From Acidilobaceae archaeon (GTDB lineage Archaea > Thermoproteota > Thermoprotei_A > Sulfolobales > Acidilobaceae), in NCBI GenBank assembly GCA_026413755.1, contig JAOAKH010000008.1:1-64000 (forward strand): DNA of 64,000 nt. The letters are read 5' to 3'. This document shows positions 25,575 through 34,794 of this stretch, piece after piece. Made by a program: the position numbers and the translations under genes. Within the stretch, counting starts at the first letter, position 1. Each line of letters opens with the position of its first letter. Below the pieces are notes generated by a model that was not told the DNA's origin, did no database searches, and was given only the letters and a program-made list of their open reading frames with translations.

Positions 25575-25622
25575 CTGCTGAAGCTTATATAGGCGGTCGA
25601 CGCTGCTCCTTGGGAGAGCCGC

Positions 25623-26291
25623 TTGGAGCTGGTGCTGCCCCGCGACCCCCTGCGAGAAGGACTCGTAACTGTCGTCCTTGCCTTCTACGTCCTTACCGTG
25701 ATCTTCGGCACTTCCCTTCTCTATAGGCTCATGATTAGCAGGGGCATCGAGGACCACTCGGCGAGGTACTATAACAGGAAAGTCATCCATGCCCTGGGCG
25801 GAGGCGTCGTGGCCCTCCTCACGCCGGTGGTGTATAGCTCTCCCGTATTCCCGCTCCTCGCCTCCCTCCTCCTAGCCCTCTTCCTCCTCTTCGCAAGGAG
25901 GTTCAGGATGATGAAGTGGTTCCAGACGGAGGACAACGCTTATGAGGTGAACTTCGTAGTGGCTTGGGGGGCAACCGTTTTCGTTCTCTGGCACCTTTTC
26001 GGAGACCCCATGAAGGCAGTGGTGCCAGCCCTTTTCATATCCTTTGGGGACGCAGTTACGGGCATTGTGAGGAACGCGATCTTCGGGAGGAGGACAAAAC
26101 ACTGGGTAGGCAACGTGGCTATGGGGGTAGTCTCTGTGCCCATAGGCTTTCTATACGCTGGCGCGCCCGGCGTGATCGCAGCTGTTGCGGCAGCGGTTAT
26201 AGAGAGGTTCGAGTTCGGGCCAATAGATGACAACGTGCTCATAGCAGCGGCAGCAACCTTCATCCTCGTCTTTGCGGAAGTCCTGATCTAG
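25623..26291 (+). CDS. Dolichol/phytol kinase-like CTP-dependent membrane protein
   Basis: Polytopic membrane protein (about six segments in 222 aa) resembling the SEC59/VTE5/CDP-alcohol kinase-like group (COG0170). The family motif NRKVIHALGGG lies near residues 51-61 and the Asp-containing FGDAVTGIVRN around 141-151. Members phosphorylate polyprenols with CTP. In a crenarchaeon, a dolichol kinase would recycle the lipid carrier used by AglB, but this is inference. TTG 25623; TATA TTATATAGG at 25583-25592. Its stop overlaps the convergent GTPase in CTAG. Confidence 0.72.
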   Translation: MELVLPRDPLREGLVTVVLAFYVLTVIFGTSLLYRLMISRGIEDHSARYYNRKVIHALGGGVVALLTPVVYSSPVFPLLASLLLALFLLFARRFRMMKWFQTEDNAYEVNFVVAWGATVFVLWHLFGDPMKAVVPALFISFGDAVTGIVRNAIFGRRTKHWVGNVAMGVVSVPIGFLYAGAPGVIAAVAAAVIERFEFGPIDDNVLIAAAATFILVFAEVLI

Positions 26292-27460
26292 GCGTGGATC
26301 TCCACTATGTCCTTGTCCTCCAACACGTGGCCTCCACCTACCCGCTGGCCGGGGTACTTCGCGCTTCTCCCCCACACCCTCGCGTACTTGAAGTTTTCTG
26401 CTAGCTTCTTGTGAACCATCTCCGCCACGTCTAGCACGGTAGAGCCTCTCTTGATCACCAGAGGATGGGGGTCAGGCTCCTTGTTTGGGTTCTTCGTGTA
26501 TACCCTGATAACGTCGAGCACCTCGAAGAGGGCCCTCCCTATAATGTGCAAGTTATCCCCCCTTTCCGCAGACACTGGAATCACCGGCACGTCCTTAGGT
26601 AGTAGGCTCATTAGCTCCTCCAGCCCCCTCGTCCCTAAGTCCACCTTGTTTAGGAGTACTATCGAGGGCTTGTAGACCCTCGAGGTTATAATTGATGACT
26701 CCACGTCATCCAGCGTTACATCTCCCTCTATCTCCACTATTGCATTATATATCCTGTATTCGGAGAGGAGCTTCCTGAGGTCCTCCTCGGTGAACCCCAC
26801 AAGCCTCCCCCTTCCCACTACCCTTATGCCCTCCACCTCTCTGCTCTTCTTGATCCTCACCACCCCCATGGTCCTAGAGATCACTATGCCCCTGTCCTCT
26901 AGGAGCTCCAGCGTCCTCCTAGCAACGCCCTTTAAGTCCGGGAGGTCCCCGCTGAAAACTATGAGAAGGGCGTCGGCGTTTCTAGCTAATCCTATTACTC
27001 TGTTGTTAAGCGAGCTCTCAAGCTCCTCCACGTTTAGGGGAGGAGTGTCCACTAGCTGAAACTGTATGTCCTCAAAGGACAACATACCTGGCATAGGGAG
27101 CTTTGTTGTATACGGGTAAGGAGAGATCTCCGGCTTTGCGTTTGTCAACTTAGCGAGGAGGCTGCTCTTGCCTACGTTAGGCGGGCCCAGGAGGACTGCC
27201 TGCGCAGAGCCGCTCTTCTCGACAAAGAGCTGGAGGCCTCCGCCCACCTTCTTCCTCTTCCTGAGCTCTATCTCCTCCCTCAGCTCTGCCAGCCTTCTCC
27301 TGGCCCAGTACACTAGGTTCTCAGTGCCCTTGTGTTTTGGGACGCTGCTGAGGAACTCCTCAAGAGCTTTGATCTTCTCCTCTGGGGTCTTCGCCTCGCT
27401 GTATTTTGCCAGCTTTCCCCTCGCCTCTGCAGGCAGGTTGGCAGGCACAGAGGCCCCCAT
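26288..27460 (-). CDS. DRG/Obg-family GTPase with TGS domain
   Basis: Archaeal DRG (Rbg) type GTPase, associated with ribosomes in eukaryotes. An N-terminal helical region is followed by a G domain with P-loop GPPNVGKSS (about 92-100), DTPP as G3 and NKVD as G4, and a C-terminal TGS domain (about 315-390) ending HVLEDKDIVEIH. 390 aa is normal. ATG 27460. It diverges from the AbrB-PhoU gene with 100 bp between starts. Confidence 0.92.
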   Translation of the reverse strand: MGASVPANLPAEARGKLAKYSEAKTPEEKIKALEEFLSSVPKHKGTENLVYWARRRLAELREEIELRKRKKVGGGLQLFVEKSGSAQAVLLGPPNVGKSSLLAKLTNAKPEISPYPYTTKLPMPGMLSFEDIQFQLVDTPPLNVEELESSLNNRVIGLARNADALLIVFSGDLPDLKGVARRTLELLEDRGIVISRTMGVVRIKKSREVEGIRVVGRGRLVGFTEEDLRKLLSEYRIYNAIVEIEGDVTLDDVESSIITSRVYKPSIVLLNKVDLGTRGLEELMSLLPKDVPVIPVSAERGDNLHIIGRALFEVLDVIRVYTKNPNKEPDPHPLVIKRGSTVLDVAEMVHKKLAENFKYARVWGRSAKYPGQRVGGGHVLEDKDIVEIHA

Positions 27461-27500
27461 GGAAGGAGGGCTGCGAGGGGTTTAAGCCTTGGAGCGTGAC

Positions 27501-27547
27501 TTTAACGGCGTTAAAAGATATAAAGGTTCTCTTAGACAAGATCTAAG
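27501..27547 (+). promoter_or_regulatory. TATA box flanked by two inverted repeats
   Basis: AGATATAAAGG at 27516-27526 is a clear TATA box for the AbrB-PhoU gene. TTTAAC-GGC-GTTAAA (27501-27515) lies directly upstream, over the BRE position. CTTAGA-CAAGA-TCTAAG (27531-27547) covers the predicted start site. Arms of 6 bp occur by chance, but two placed on both sides of one TATA box look like operators. Confidence 0.5.
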
Positions 27548-27560
27548 ACAGGTGGAAAGA

Positions 27561-28472
27561 GTGAGTATAAGTATTGTGAAAAGAAGGATACAAAAGCTGG
27601 GCGGTTCTAGCCTCATAGTGACCTTACCCAAGCCTTGGGCGAAGAGATACGGTTTGGATGTAGGGGACACGGTAGTAGTCCTCGACGAGGGGGACCACAT
27701 AAAGATATTCCCCCCCGACTCCCGGGGCTCCCCGTTCATGGAGAGCGTGAGGGTGAAGCACAACGGGGACATGCCGCTTAGCCTCATGATAAACTGCCTA
27801 TACCTCAAGGGCTATAGGAAGTTCGTGATAAGCCCCCACAACCTTGATGCTGAGGGAGTGATGAAGTTAATAGAGGAGGCAAGAGCTCACCCGAAAGTAA
27901 GGTCTGTAAGTTTGGGCTTCAACGAAATGGAGATCTCCCTCGAGGCAAACGAACCAGATAACGCGGCCAAACTCATGAGGTACTACAACATAAAGATCCA
28001 GGAGCTACTGGACGTCATGGAGGGACTCAGGACCGACCCTGCAGGAGAAGAGGTCATAGATGGGATAGTACAAGAAGCCATCATGATAGCGAGGACCATT
28101 GGACGTACCATGAGGAAGCACGGCATATCCCTCTGCCAGCCGGAGGCCGTAGAGCCAACTGCCGTTGGGGAGCTAATAGTGGTGCCCACAATGTTGAAGA
28201 AGATCTATATAGAAACAAAAAGTAGCACGCTGCCTGAGGAGTTAATAAGGAGGTTGAAGCTGACTACGCTAGAGCTCTTCGGGGGCATAGCAGGCAAGAG
28301 CACAAAGAGGCTAAGCGCCGCCATAAAGATGATCGGGGAGCTAGAGACGGACGTGGACAAGCTGGAGATAGGCGGTAGGGGTGCAGTCGCTGTAGGCCTA
28401 GTGAAGGGCCTACTTGTTGTGCTGAGGAGCATAGCGGAGAGCAGCATCTGCGAGGGCGCTAGCTTGGGTTAA
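27561..28472 (+). CDS. AbrB/SpoVT-PhoU regulator
   Basis: Archaeal PhoU-like protein with a DNA-binding swapped-hairpin N terminus. The SpoVT-AbrB domain (RIQKLGGSSLIVTLPKPW and on to GDTVVV) occupies about 8-50, and the helical PhoU-like domain the rest. It likely regulates phosphate uptake or another transport system. The open frame reaches 27489, but the TATA box at 27516 places the transcript start near 27545, so GTG 27561 after AGGTGGA is chosen (303 aa). The last 4 bp overlap the convergent nitrilase-like gene at TTAA. No phosphate transporter is in view. Confidence 0.85.
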   Translation: MSISIVKRRIQKLGGSSLIVTLPKPWAKRYGLDVGDTVVVLDEGDHIKIFPPDSRGSPFMESVRVKHNGDMPLSLMINCLYLKGYRKFVISPHNLDAEGVMKLIEEARAHPKVRSVSLGFNEMEISLEANEPDNAAKLMRYYNIKIQELLDVMEGLRTDPAGEEVIDGIVQEAIMIARTIGRTMRKHGISLCQPEAVEPTAVGELIVVPTMLKKIYIETKSSTLPEELIRRLKLTTLELFGGIAGKSTKRLSAAIKMIGELETDVDKLEIGGRGAVAVGLVKGLLVVLRSIAESSICEGASLG

Positions 28473-29374
28473 TCCTTTTCTAGTGCCCTACAACTAAGCC
28501 TAAGGACGAAGTAGTCCTTTTCTGAGAGCTCGCGAGGCCTACTGCTCTCCGGGTCTATCTCCACTATCATGAACTTCTTCTCTTCTTCACCTTTCAGGGC
28601 CTTGCTTTCCACGACGCCGATCTCCGGGTCCACAGGCACCGTGGGCACGGTGAAGAGCTCCTTGCCCTCCCCTGACTCTACTGTGCTCCCCACTAGTATA
28701 ATGGGCAGCCCCGTCTCCTTGCTCCTCACGAAGAGGAAGTTGTAGAGGGCATTAATATCGGGGACCCTAGCACCGCTGCTATGCTTCATTTCTCCTATGT
28801 GCGGAGAGCTCGTCAGGAAGAAGCCAATTATAGCGTTGACCCCTCTGGCGGCCAGTCCCCGGAAGATCTCAGGGTAAAGGAGGTCCTCGTCCACGAAGAT
28901 CCCTATCTTCGCTCGCGGCTCTATGCTGAAAATCCCTAGCTCCTTCCCGCTACTTATTTTTGCTCTCTCCTCCCAGCTACTGACTAATATCTTCCTGTAC
29001 TTTCCCTCTATAACTCCCTGAGGGGAGACCATAACTACTGAAAGGTACGTCCTAGGCCCCGCCTTCTCTATCAGAGGCCCAGCTATTATGTAGCTCCTGC
29101 TCTCTATGGCCCACCTTATGAGGAGCGAGGGGATGCTGTTCTGCTTCACGCGCCCCTGACCGAGAGGTAAGACTTCTCCACCGTTCCAGAGGAGCTTCTC
29201 TAGCCTGCTACTTGAGTAGAGGAAGAGGGGGCCCGTGAAAGGGTAGGCAGGGAGAACTATGACCTTCACCTCCTTGTGTTCTGTCCTCAGCTTTTTGATG
29301 GTCTCCCCTATCTTCTTAGCGTTTGACCTCTTTGCGTCGAGCTTTAGCTTTTCGTGGATAACGCATATCTTCAT
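28469..29374 (-). CDS. Nitrilase-superfamily protein with degenerate catalytic triad
   Basis: Carbon-nitrogen hydrolase fold, about 301 aa from ATG 29374. The enzyme family needs a Glu-Lys-Cys triad. Here the Glu position (PE in the first motif) is Ala43 in LPAYPFTG, the Lys is kept as Lys128 in YRK, and the Cys position is Asp162 in IGIFVDEDLLYPE. It should not work as a nitrilase or amidase. ATG 29374 lies immediately after the reverse gyrase stop (TGA, two bases, ATG), so the two are co-translated. Role unknown. Confidence 0.8.
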   Translation of the reverse strand: MKICVIHEKLKLDAKRSNAKKIGETIKKLRTEHKEVKVIVLPAYPFTGPLFLYSSSRLEKLLWNGGEVLPLGQGRVKQNSIPSLLIRWAIESRSYIIAGPLIEKAGPRTYLSVVMVSPQGVIEGKYRKILVSSWEERAKISSGKELGIFSIEPRAKIGIFVDEDLLYPEIFRGLAARGVNAIIGFFLTSSPHIGEMKHSSGARVPDINALYNFLFVRSKETGLPIILVGSTVESGEGKELFTVPTVPVDPEIGVVESKALKGEEEKKFMIVEIDPESSRPRELSEKDYFVLRLSCRALEKD

Positions 29375-29376
29375 CT

Positions 29377-32300
29377 TCAGCCCTCCTGGTTCTCCTCCCC
29401 GAAGACGTCCCTCGCCCCTCTCAAGCATTCTCCGAGCCCCCTCCCCTCCTCGCCCTCCTTAACATTAGACATCATGTGCCTTATAGGCCGTGAAAGTTCT
29501 TTGATCTCCTCATAAAGCTCTTCCATCACGTCCAGCCAGCTCTTCTCCCCCCTCTCCACTTCGTCCATGGCCTTCTCTAGGCTCTTAGTCCTCTCTTCAG
29601 AGATAAGGCTTGGCACCTTTTTCACCTCATCTCCTAGAACCTCACTGCGTATTTCTTCTATCTCCTTCGTGAGGAAACGATATACCATTTCCCCTCTCCG
29701 CGTGGCCACCAGGTATTCCCTCGCCCGCCGAGGCGTCAGCACGTACCTCCTCCTGATGAGAGTCTCCACTATCTTTGCATAAGTGCTAGGCCTCCCTATA
29801 CCCTTCCTCTTCATGTGCTCCACTAGCTCCCCCTGCGCCATAGGGGAGACCTTTCCTACCCTCCTCCTCTGCAGCAGCGCCTTGAAGACTCCCTCCTCAA
29901 GCGGCCTGGGCCGTAGGCCATAATTCCACACTAGCGTGAAACCCGCAGAGATCGAGAGCTGCTCGCCCTGAGCAGGCTCTTTTCCCAACCTTATAATTCT
30001 CCTCTCCTCCAGCTCCACTCTGCGCTCTCCTAGTATTTCGATCATGTAGAGGCCCTCCTCCACGATAGCTCTCTTCATTTGGCTTGCTATGAACCTCCTG
30101 AAGATCATGTCGTAGAGATCCAAGTGCCTACTCGTGATCTCTGGTATCTCAATGAGCCCCTCCTCTATGTACAGCTCCAAGGTCTCCCTGTCCAGAGGCC
30201 TCGTAATCCTTATGGCCTCGTGAGCTCCTCCCTCTCCCCATCCCCTCAGCTCCATTAGCTCCTCATAATAGTCGCCGAACTTCTCCTGGAGCCACTGTCT
30301 AGCGATCTGCTGCCCCTTCTCGCTCACCCTTGTGGAGTCTGTCCTGTGATAGGTTATGAGACCCCAGGTAAAGAGGTCCTGTGCAAGCCTCATTGCCTCC
30401 TCTGCCCCCATGCGCAAGTACCTGTTAGCGTCGGCAAGCATGGTGTCGGTAGTGTATGGGGGCAAGGGGCTCACCTCGAGCTCCCTCCTCTCCTTCAGCG
30501 TTATCCTCACCTCAGTCTCGACTCTCCTCTTCTTCCCCAACAGTTGTCGCAGGATCTCTGCCTTCTCTGGCGGTATGCCCCTCTCCCCACCCTCCCTGAA
30601 GCTCAACACAGACTTCTCGTTAAACGTTAGCAGGAAGACGTCTACTTTCTTCTTGTGTTCTGCAGCCCTCTCTATTACCCACCCCAGGACCGGAGTTTGG
30701 ACTCTCCCTGCGCTCAGGCTATAGTTGTACTTCCTCTTGCAAACCTTCGCCTCGCTTTGGGGCAGCTTCTCCTCAGAGCAGTACTTTGGCCAGAAGAGGC
30801 ACCAGAGGAGAGGAGACAGGGTAAAGCCTATCCACCTGTCCTCCACCCTCCTTACCATTTGCGCCCCTACGAGCTTCTCGTCGAATGAGCGGGGTTGCTG
30901 GAGGGCTTTCAATATTTCCTCTCTGGTAACCTCATGGAACTCTATCCTCTGGACGTTGCTATTAAAAGGACTGATTGCAAGGTATAGGTCCCAGCCTATC
31001 TTCTCGCCCTCCGTGTCCGGGTCTGTCCCTATGAAGACCTCGTCTACCTCCCATGCAATTCTTCTCAGATCTGCTATGACGTCTGTGGAGCTATCCAGCC
31101 TTTTGCTACCGCACCGGATACAGAATGTCGCGGAGGAGGAGAACTGATAGCCGCAGGAGAGGCACCTCTTGCGCGGCGCAAAGACGGGCACGAACCCGTC
31201 CTTCCCCTTCTCCTTTACCAGTATCCCGAAGAAGTTCTCGTACCTTGAGAGGCTCGGCAACACGTCTTTTGAGCTCAAGTTCTGGGTGAGATCAAATATG
31301 TGTCCGCCGCTCGCGGCGATCATGAGCAGGCGAGTTGGTAAGGACACTTCATATACTCTCAGGCCGTTCGGCATTACCCTCACAGCCGGCCTGCCGAAGA
31401 AGGACGCTATAATCCTCGCTTTGTTTGGGGATTCCACGACGAGGAGGGCAGACCTCATAAGCCCCACGCTCTTCTTCTTTACCCTCATTTTCTTCCTCTC
31501 CCTCTCGATCTCCTTGAGGACCTTCTCTAGCTCGACCTGCGAGAGCTCCTTCCACTCGATCTCCGCGATCCTCCTCAGCTTCCTCGCTAGGTCGTTGAAG
31601 ACGGCCTCGTCGTCTACTAGGACTATGCTGAGCCCTTTCGTTATCCCCCCTGCGTATAGCCTGCTAGTCCTCCCCGAGGCTTGGATATACGTGGCGACGT
31701 CTGCTATCCTAATGTACTTCTGGCCCTCGTGCTCTTCTACGGAAACGTCTTTCCTCCTCCGCAGCTCTGCCCACACGTCCTCTCTCCTCAGGGCCTCGAG
31801 CGTGAACTTGTGGACCTCCGCCAAGACTCTATACGCTGCAGACTCCTCCTGCTCCCCCTTTTCCACCTTCCTCGCCACTTCCTGTAGGTACGCGGCGCTG
31901 AACCTCCTCATTATCCTCCTCAGCTCTCCTAGCTTTCTCCTTGCCCCCTCTGCCACTTCCTCAATGCTTAAGGTCGAGAGAAGCGAGAGAACCCTCAACA
32001 GGTTGATCGGGGAGGGCCTCTCCGCTCCCACTCTCAAAATGATCTTCGGGACCCCCACAAACAATGAGTGTTTCACGCGGTGGGGCAGGTCTATCCCTCT
32101 CACGAGGAGGCCGTAATAGTCTGCTACGCCCACGAGGACCTTTAGTTCGCCGCTCTTGAATCTCTCTAGGGACCTATCAAAGCTCTTCTTGCTGTGCACG
32201 GCTTCTGCAGCGATACCTGCCTTCCTTAACATTTCTGCTAGGCGCTCCGCTCCCTCTACGCCCAGGTCCTTAGAGACAAAGACGAGAGTCCCGTCGCCGA

Positions 32301-33300
32301 GGAGGTAAAGGTAGAGCACTGCCTCTCTGAACAAGTCCCCTTTGACGAGCTTGTATGTGTCAACCACGTTCCTAAGGCCCATTCCATGGGCTCCTCCCGC
32401 CTCGAAGCCCAGGAGGACCCTGAAGAGCCTGGCAGCGGCTGCGGTGGGCCTGCCCGTGGCGCTGCTGACCACTAGCTGCGAGGCGCTTTTCCTTATTCTT
32501 TCCATCTCCTCTCGTAGCCTCTCTTCCCGCTCGTAGAGCTCCTCCGCACTCTCCCTCCTCGCCCTTCTCTGTAGCTGCAGAAGCTCCTCTCCCTTCCTCA
32601 CGTCCTCCTCCTTGAAGCCCGCTATCTTTAACACTACTTTCACGCTCCTGTTGCTCTTCAGCACTGCATCTACGTCGTCCACGAAGAGCAGGCCGAACCC
32701 CTGAGCCGCCAGAAGATCTGCGTGCTTCCTCGAGAAGGCCACTGTCGTGATAAGTATGTCGAATTTGCCATCCGCGATCTCCCTTAGGACCTTTTCCTTT
32801 TTCCTGCCTTTGGAGTAGCTCACAACCTTCAGCTCGCAGCCGGACCTCCTCACGAAGTCCTCCAGCCTCTCGGTGAACTCCTTCACTAGGGTGCTGGTAG
32901 GGACTATAAAGTAGGCCTTACGCTTCTCCACACACGCCTTGTATATCGAGGCGACGAGCCCGAAGACGCTCTTCCCCGTGCCCGTGGGGGCCACTATGCT
33001 GAAGCTGTCCCCTCTTACGAACCTCTTTATCCACGACCTCTGAGCTCCCCACGGCTTCCCCACTAGCTTTTCGAAAAGCTCAGAGAGCTTCTTTACCTTC
33101 TCCTCCAGATCCGCTACTTCTCTCAGTGCCTTTAAGGTGCCGCTATTCGCTAGCACCTTTATGACCTCTCCCCTTCTCACCCTCATATTTCTTAGGCACT
33201 TCTCGCAGGGAAGGCCCTTCTCGAGCCTTCTCGAGTCTATCGGGCCTCCGCAGTTTGGGCATATGCTGAGGTAGAGGCTCTTGACCTTAGTTACCTTCAC
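29377..33300 (-). CDS. rgy: Reverse gyrase
   Basis: Introduces positive supercoils with ATP; universal in hyperthermophiles. Order: N-terminal zinc finger (CPNCGG near 14, CEKC near 32), helicase-like part with Walker A APTGTGKS around 104-111, DDVD box and SSATGR, a latch region, then the topoisomerase IA part with a second zinc finger (CLSCG/CIRCG) and active-site Tyr in ITYHRTDSTR. 1307 aa, one chain, no intein. GTG 33300; TATA box on the minus strand at 33337-33346. Start of a two-gene unit with the nitrilase-like gene, possibly read also from the upstream EamA unit. Confidence 0.97.
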   Translation of the reverse strand: MKVTKVKSLYLSICPNCGGPIDSRRLEKGLPCEKCLRNMRVRRGEVIKVLANSGTLKALREVADLEEKVKKLSELFEKLVGKPWGAQRSWIKRFVRGDSFSIVAPTGTGKSVFGLVASIYKACVEKRKAYFIVPTSTLVKEFTERLEDFVRRSGCELKVVSYSKGRKKEKVLREIADGKFDILITTVAFSRKHADLLAAQGFGLLFVDDVDAVLKSNRSVKVVLKIAGFKEEDVRKGEELLQLQRRARRESAEELYEREERLREEMERIRKSASQLVVSSATGRPTAAAARLFRVLLGFEAGGAHGMGLRNVVDTYKLVKGDLFREAVLYLYLLGDGTLVFVSKDLGVEGAERLAEMLRKAGIAAEAVHSKKSFDRSLERFKSGELKVLVGVADYYGLLVRGIDLPHRVKHSLFVGVPKIILRVGAERPSPINLLRVLSLLSTLSIEEVAEGARRKLGELRRIMRRFSAAYLQEVARKVEKGEQEESAAYRVLAEVHKFTLEALRREDVWAELRRRKDVSVEEHEGQKYIRIADVATYIQASGRTSRLYAGGITKGLSIVLVDDEAVFNDLARKLRRIAEIEWKELSQVELEKVLKEIERERKKMRVKKKSVGLMRSALLVVESPNKARIIASFFGRPAVRVMPNGLRVYEVSLPTRLLMIAASGGHIFDLTQNLSSKDVLPSLSRYENFFGILVKEKGKDGFVPVFAPRKRCLSCGYQFSSSATFCIRCGSKRLDSSTDVIADLRRIAWEVDEVFIGTDPDTEGEKIGWDLYLAISPFNSNVQRIEFHEVTREEILKALQQPRSFDEKLVGAQMVRRVEDRWIGFTLSPLLWCLFWPKYCSEEKLPQSEAKVCKRKYNYSLSAGRVQTPVLGWVIERAAEHKKKVDVFLLTFNEKSVLSFREGGERGIPPEKAEILRQLLGKKRRVETEVRITLKERRELEVSPLPPYTTDTMLADANRYLRMGAEEAMRLAQDLFTWGLITYHRTDSTRVSEKGQQIARQWLQEKFGDYYEELMELRGWGEGGAHEAIRITRPLDRETLELYIEEGLIEIPEITSRHLDLYDMIFRRFIASQMKRAIVEEGLYMIEILGERRVELEERRIIRLGKEPAQGEQLSISAGFTLVWNYGLRPRPLEEGVFKALLQRRRVGKVSPMAQGELVEHMKRKGIGRPSTYAKIVETLIRRRYVLTPRRAREYLVATRRGEMVYRFLTKEIEEIRSEVLGDEVKKVPSLISEERTKSLEKAMDEVERGEKSWLDVMEELYEEIKELSRPIRHMMSNVKEGEEGRGLGECLRGARDVFGEENQEG

Positions 33301-33337
33301 CTCTTCGGCCCAAGTCTTGGAGCCTAAGTGGTATACG

Positions 33338-33946
33338 TTATAAAGCTTTCTCTGCAGTGCTGCTACAGATGGAAGAGAGCTGCTGGACCCTTCGCAGCGC
33401 TCCTGGTGCTCCTGCTATCGTGAGCCTTTCCGCAAAGGTCCTTATCTCAGAGCACACCTCCTCTAGGTTCCTTCTCCGCTGGGCTTCGTTGAGAGGCTTC
33501 TCCGCCTGCAGCTTCGCACCCCCCTCCATGAAGCCCTCAGGGTAGTACCACACCTTGAACCACGTGAAGCCCCTCCTGAGGAGTTCGAAGCCTACCCTGG
33601 TCAGTACTGGGGGAGCCCCCCTATCTAGGAGCATAACAGTCTCAAGATCCCAGAGGTACTCCACATAGAGAGGCTCAGCTGCCCCCAGGGCAGCGGAGGC
33701 CCAGTCGTATATAGCTCCCTCGAGCCGAGGGAAGAGGAGGGGGTCTATGTCGAAGAGCTCCAGCCAAGCCCTATATGGAGGTCTCCCACAGAAGGACTTT
33801 GCGGTCAGCAGATGATGGGAGCCAAGGTACATTAGCACCAGGTTGTGCTCTTCCCTGAACCTGCCTCTGGAGACCCTGAGCGACACTCCCTCAGGCAAAC
33901 CGTGCCCAGCTATGAGCCTCTTCATCCCCTCGTGTGCGCAGCTCAT
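33338..33946 (-). CDS. Hypothetical protein, 202 aa (possibly DUF1122-like)
   Basis: Soluble protein with mixed alpha/beta content, rich in Leu, Arg and aromatic residues. It reminds me of the archaeal DUF1122 family, but I could not test that. No catalytic motif is evident. ATG 33946 overlaps the stop of the EamA transporter gene as ATGA, so it is coupled to it. The promoter of reverse gyrase overlaps its 3' end. Confidence 0.65.
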   Translation of the reverse strand: MSCAHEGMKRLIAGHGLPEGVSLRVSRGRFREEHNLVLMYLGSHHLLTAKSFCGRPPYRAWLELFDIDPLLFPRLEGAIYDWASAALGAAEPLYVEYLWDLETVMLLDRGAPPVLTRVGFELLRRGFTWFKVWYYPEGFMEGGAKLQAEKPLNEAQRRRNLEEVCSEIRTFAERLTIAGAPGALRRVQQLSSICSSTAEKAL

Positions 33947-34764
33947 TTCTCTTCCCTCTCTAGAGAGGTCACGAGGAGGGCTAGGAGTATGAGGATATAA
34001 GCTATCGCCCGGGTGAGGGTCACGGTCTCGCCAAAGAACATAAGCCCCCAGAGGGCAGCCAGCACCGGCTCTAGCGAGGCAAGCACCGAGGCCGTGGAGG
34101 CCCTTATGCGCCTAACTCCTAGCGAGAAGAGCCAGTAGGGCAAGAGGGTACAAAAGATCGCTAGGTACGCCCCTGCCAGCCCTGCCCTGAGGAGGAGCTC
34201 CTCTTGAACGCCTCGGGTCAGCTGGTATAGCCCTATGGGCAGGGTGACGAGGAGGGTGAAGGGCATGGCTCCGAGCGAGACCTCCTTGCTGAGCCCTTGC
34301 CGGGAGTAGTACCTTGCCACCGAAATGTATAGACCATAGCTGATCCCTGCAAGGATACCAAAGAAGAAGCCGATAGGGTTCAGGCTGCCTCCTGTGGCCT
34401 CGTAGCCCATCAGCGCTGCAGAAGCTATGATGAGGAGGGCGCCCACTAGCGCGTTCTTACTAGGAAGCTCACCGTATAGCAGGGCGGCGAGCGTGCTCCA
34501 GAGCGGAGCTGTGTACAGAAGGAAGGCCGCAGCGCCCACCCCAGCGGTTATAGCCGCGAGGGGATAGGAGGAGAAGAGAAGGCCGAGCAGGAAGCCTGCC
34601 AGAAGAGAGGCCCGCGAGAGGGAGCGGTAGATGAGAAGGGCTATCGAGCCTGCCAGAAGGGACCTCACGAAGGCCATGATGCTCACGTCCTCCCCAAAAG
34701 AGCTCGCCACGCCTATAGTCGACCAGAGCGCCGCTGCGAGGAGAACGTAAAGGCCGTACCACAA
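33943..34764 (-). CDS. EamA/DMT-family transporter
   Basis: Ten hydrophobic segments in 273 aa, arranged as two EamA repeats of five (about 1-130 and 135-270), typical of drug/metabolite transporters such as RhaT or YdcZ-like exporters. Substrate not predictable. TTG 34764 is preceded by a GGGGGAG ribosome binding site that lies inside a hairpin (34769-34792), so translation may be damped. Confidence 0.85.
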   Translation of the reverse strand: MWYGLYVLLAAALWSTIGVASSFGEDVSIMAFVRSLLAGSIALLIYRSLSRASLLAGFLLGLLFSSYPLAAITAGVGAAAFLLYTAPLWSTLAALLYGELPSKNALVGALLIIASAALMGYEATGGSLNPIGFFFGILAGISYGLYISVARYYSRQGLSKEVSLGAMPFTLLVTLPIGLYQLTRGVQEELLLRAGLAGAYLAIFCTLLPYWLFSLGVRRIRASTASVLASLEPVLAALWGLMFFGETVTLTRAIAYILILLALLVTSLEREEK

Positions 34765-34768
34765 GAGG

Positions 34769-34792
34769 GCTCCCCCAATAATGCAGGGGAGC
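34769..34792. promoter_or_regulatory. Hairpin covering the EamA ribosome binding site
   Basis: GCTCCCC at 34769-34775 and GGGGAGC at 34786-34792 form a perfect 7 bp stem with a 10-base loop between the GT2 stop and the EamA start; AAGAG and CTCTT extend it across a short bulge. On the minus-strand message the SD-like GGGGGAG forms part of the stem. Confidence 0.5.
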
Positions 34793-34794
34793 TC

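Noticed and set aside
33310-33320. CCAAG-T-CTTGG palindrome at the predicted reverse gyrase start site
   Set aside because: Five-base arms occur dozens of times by chance in 64 kb.
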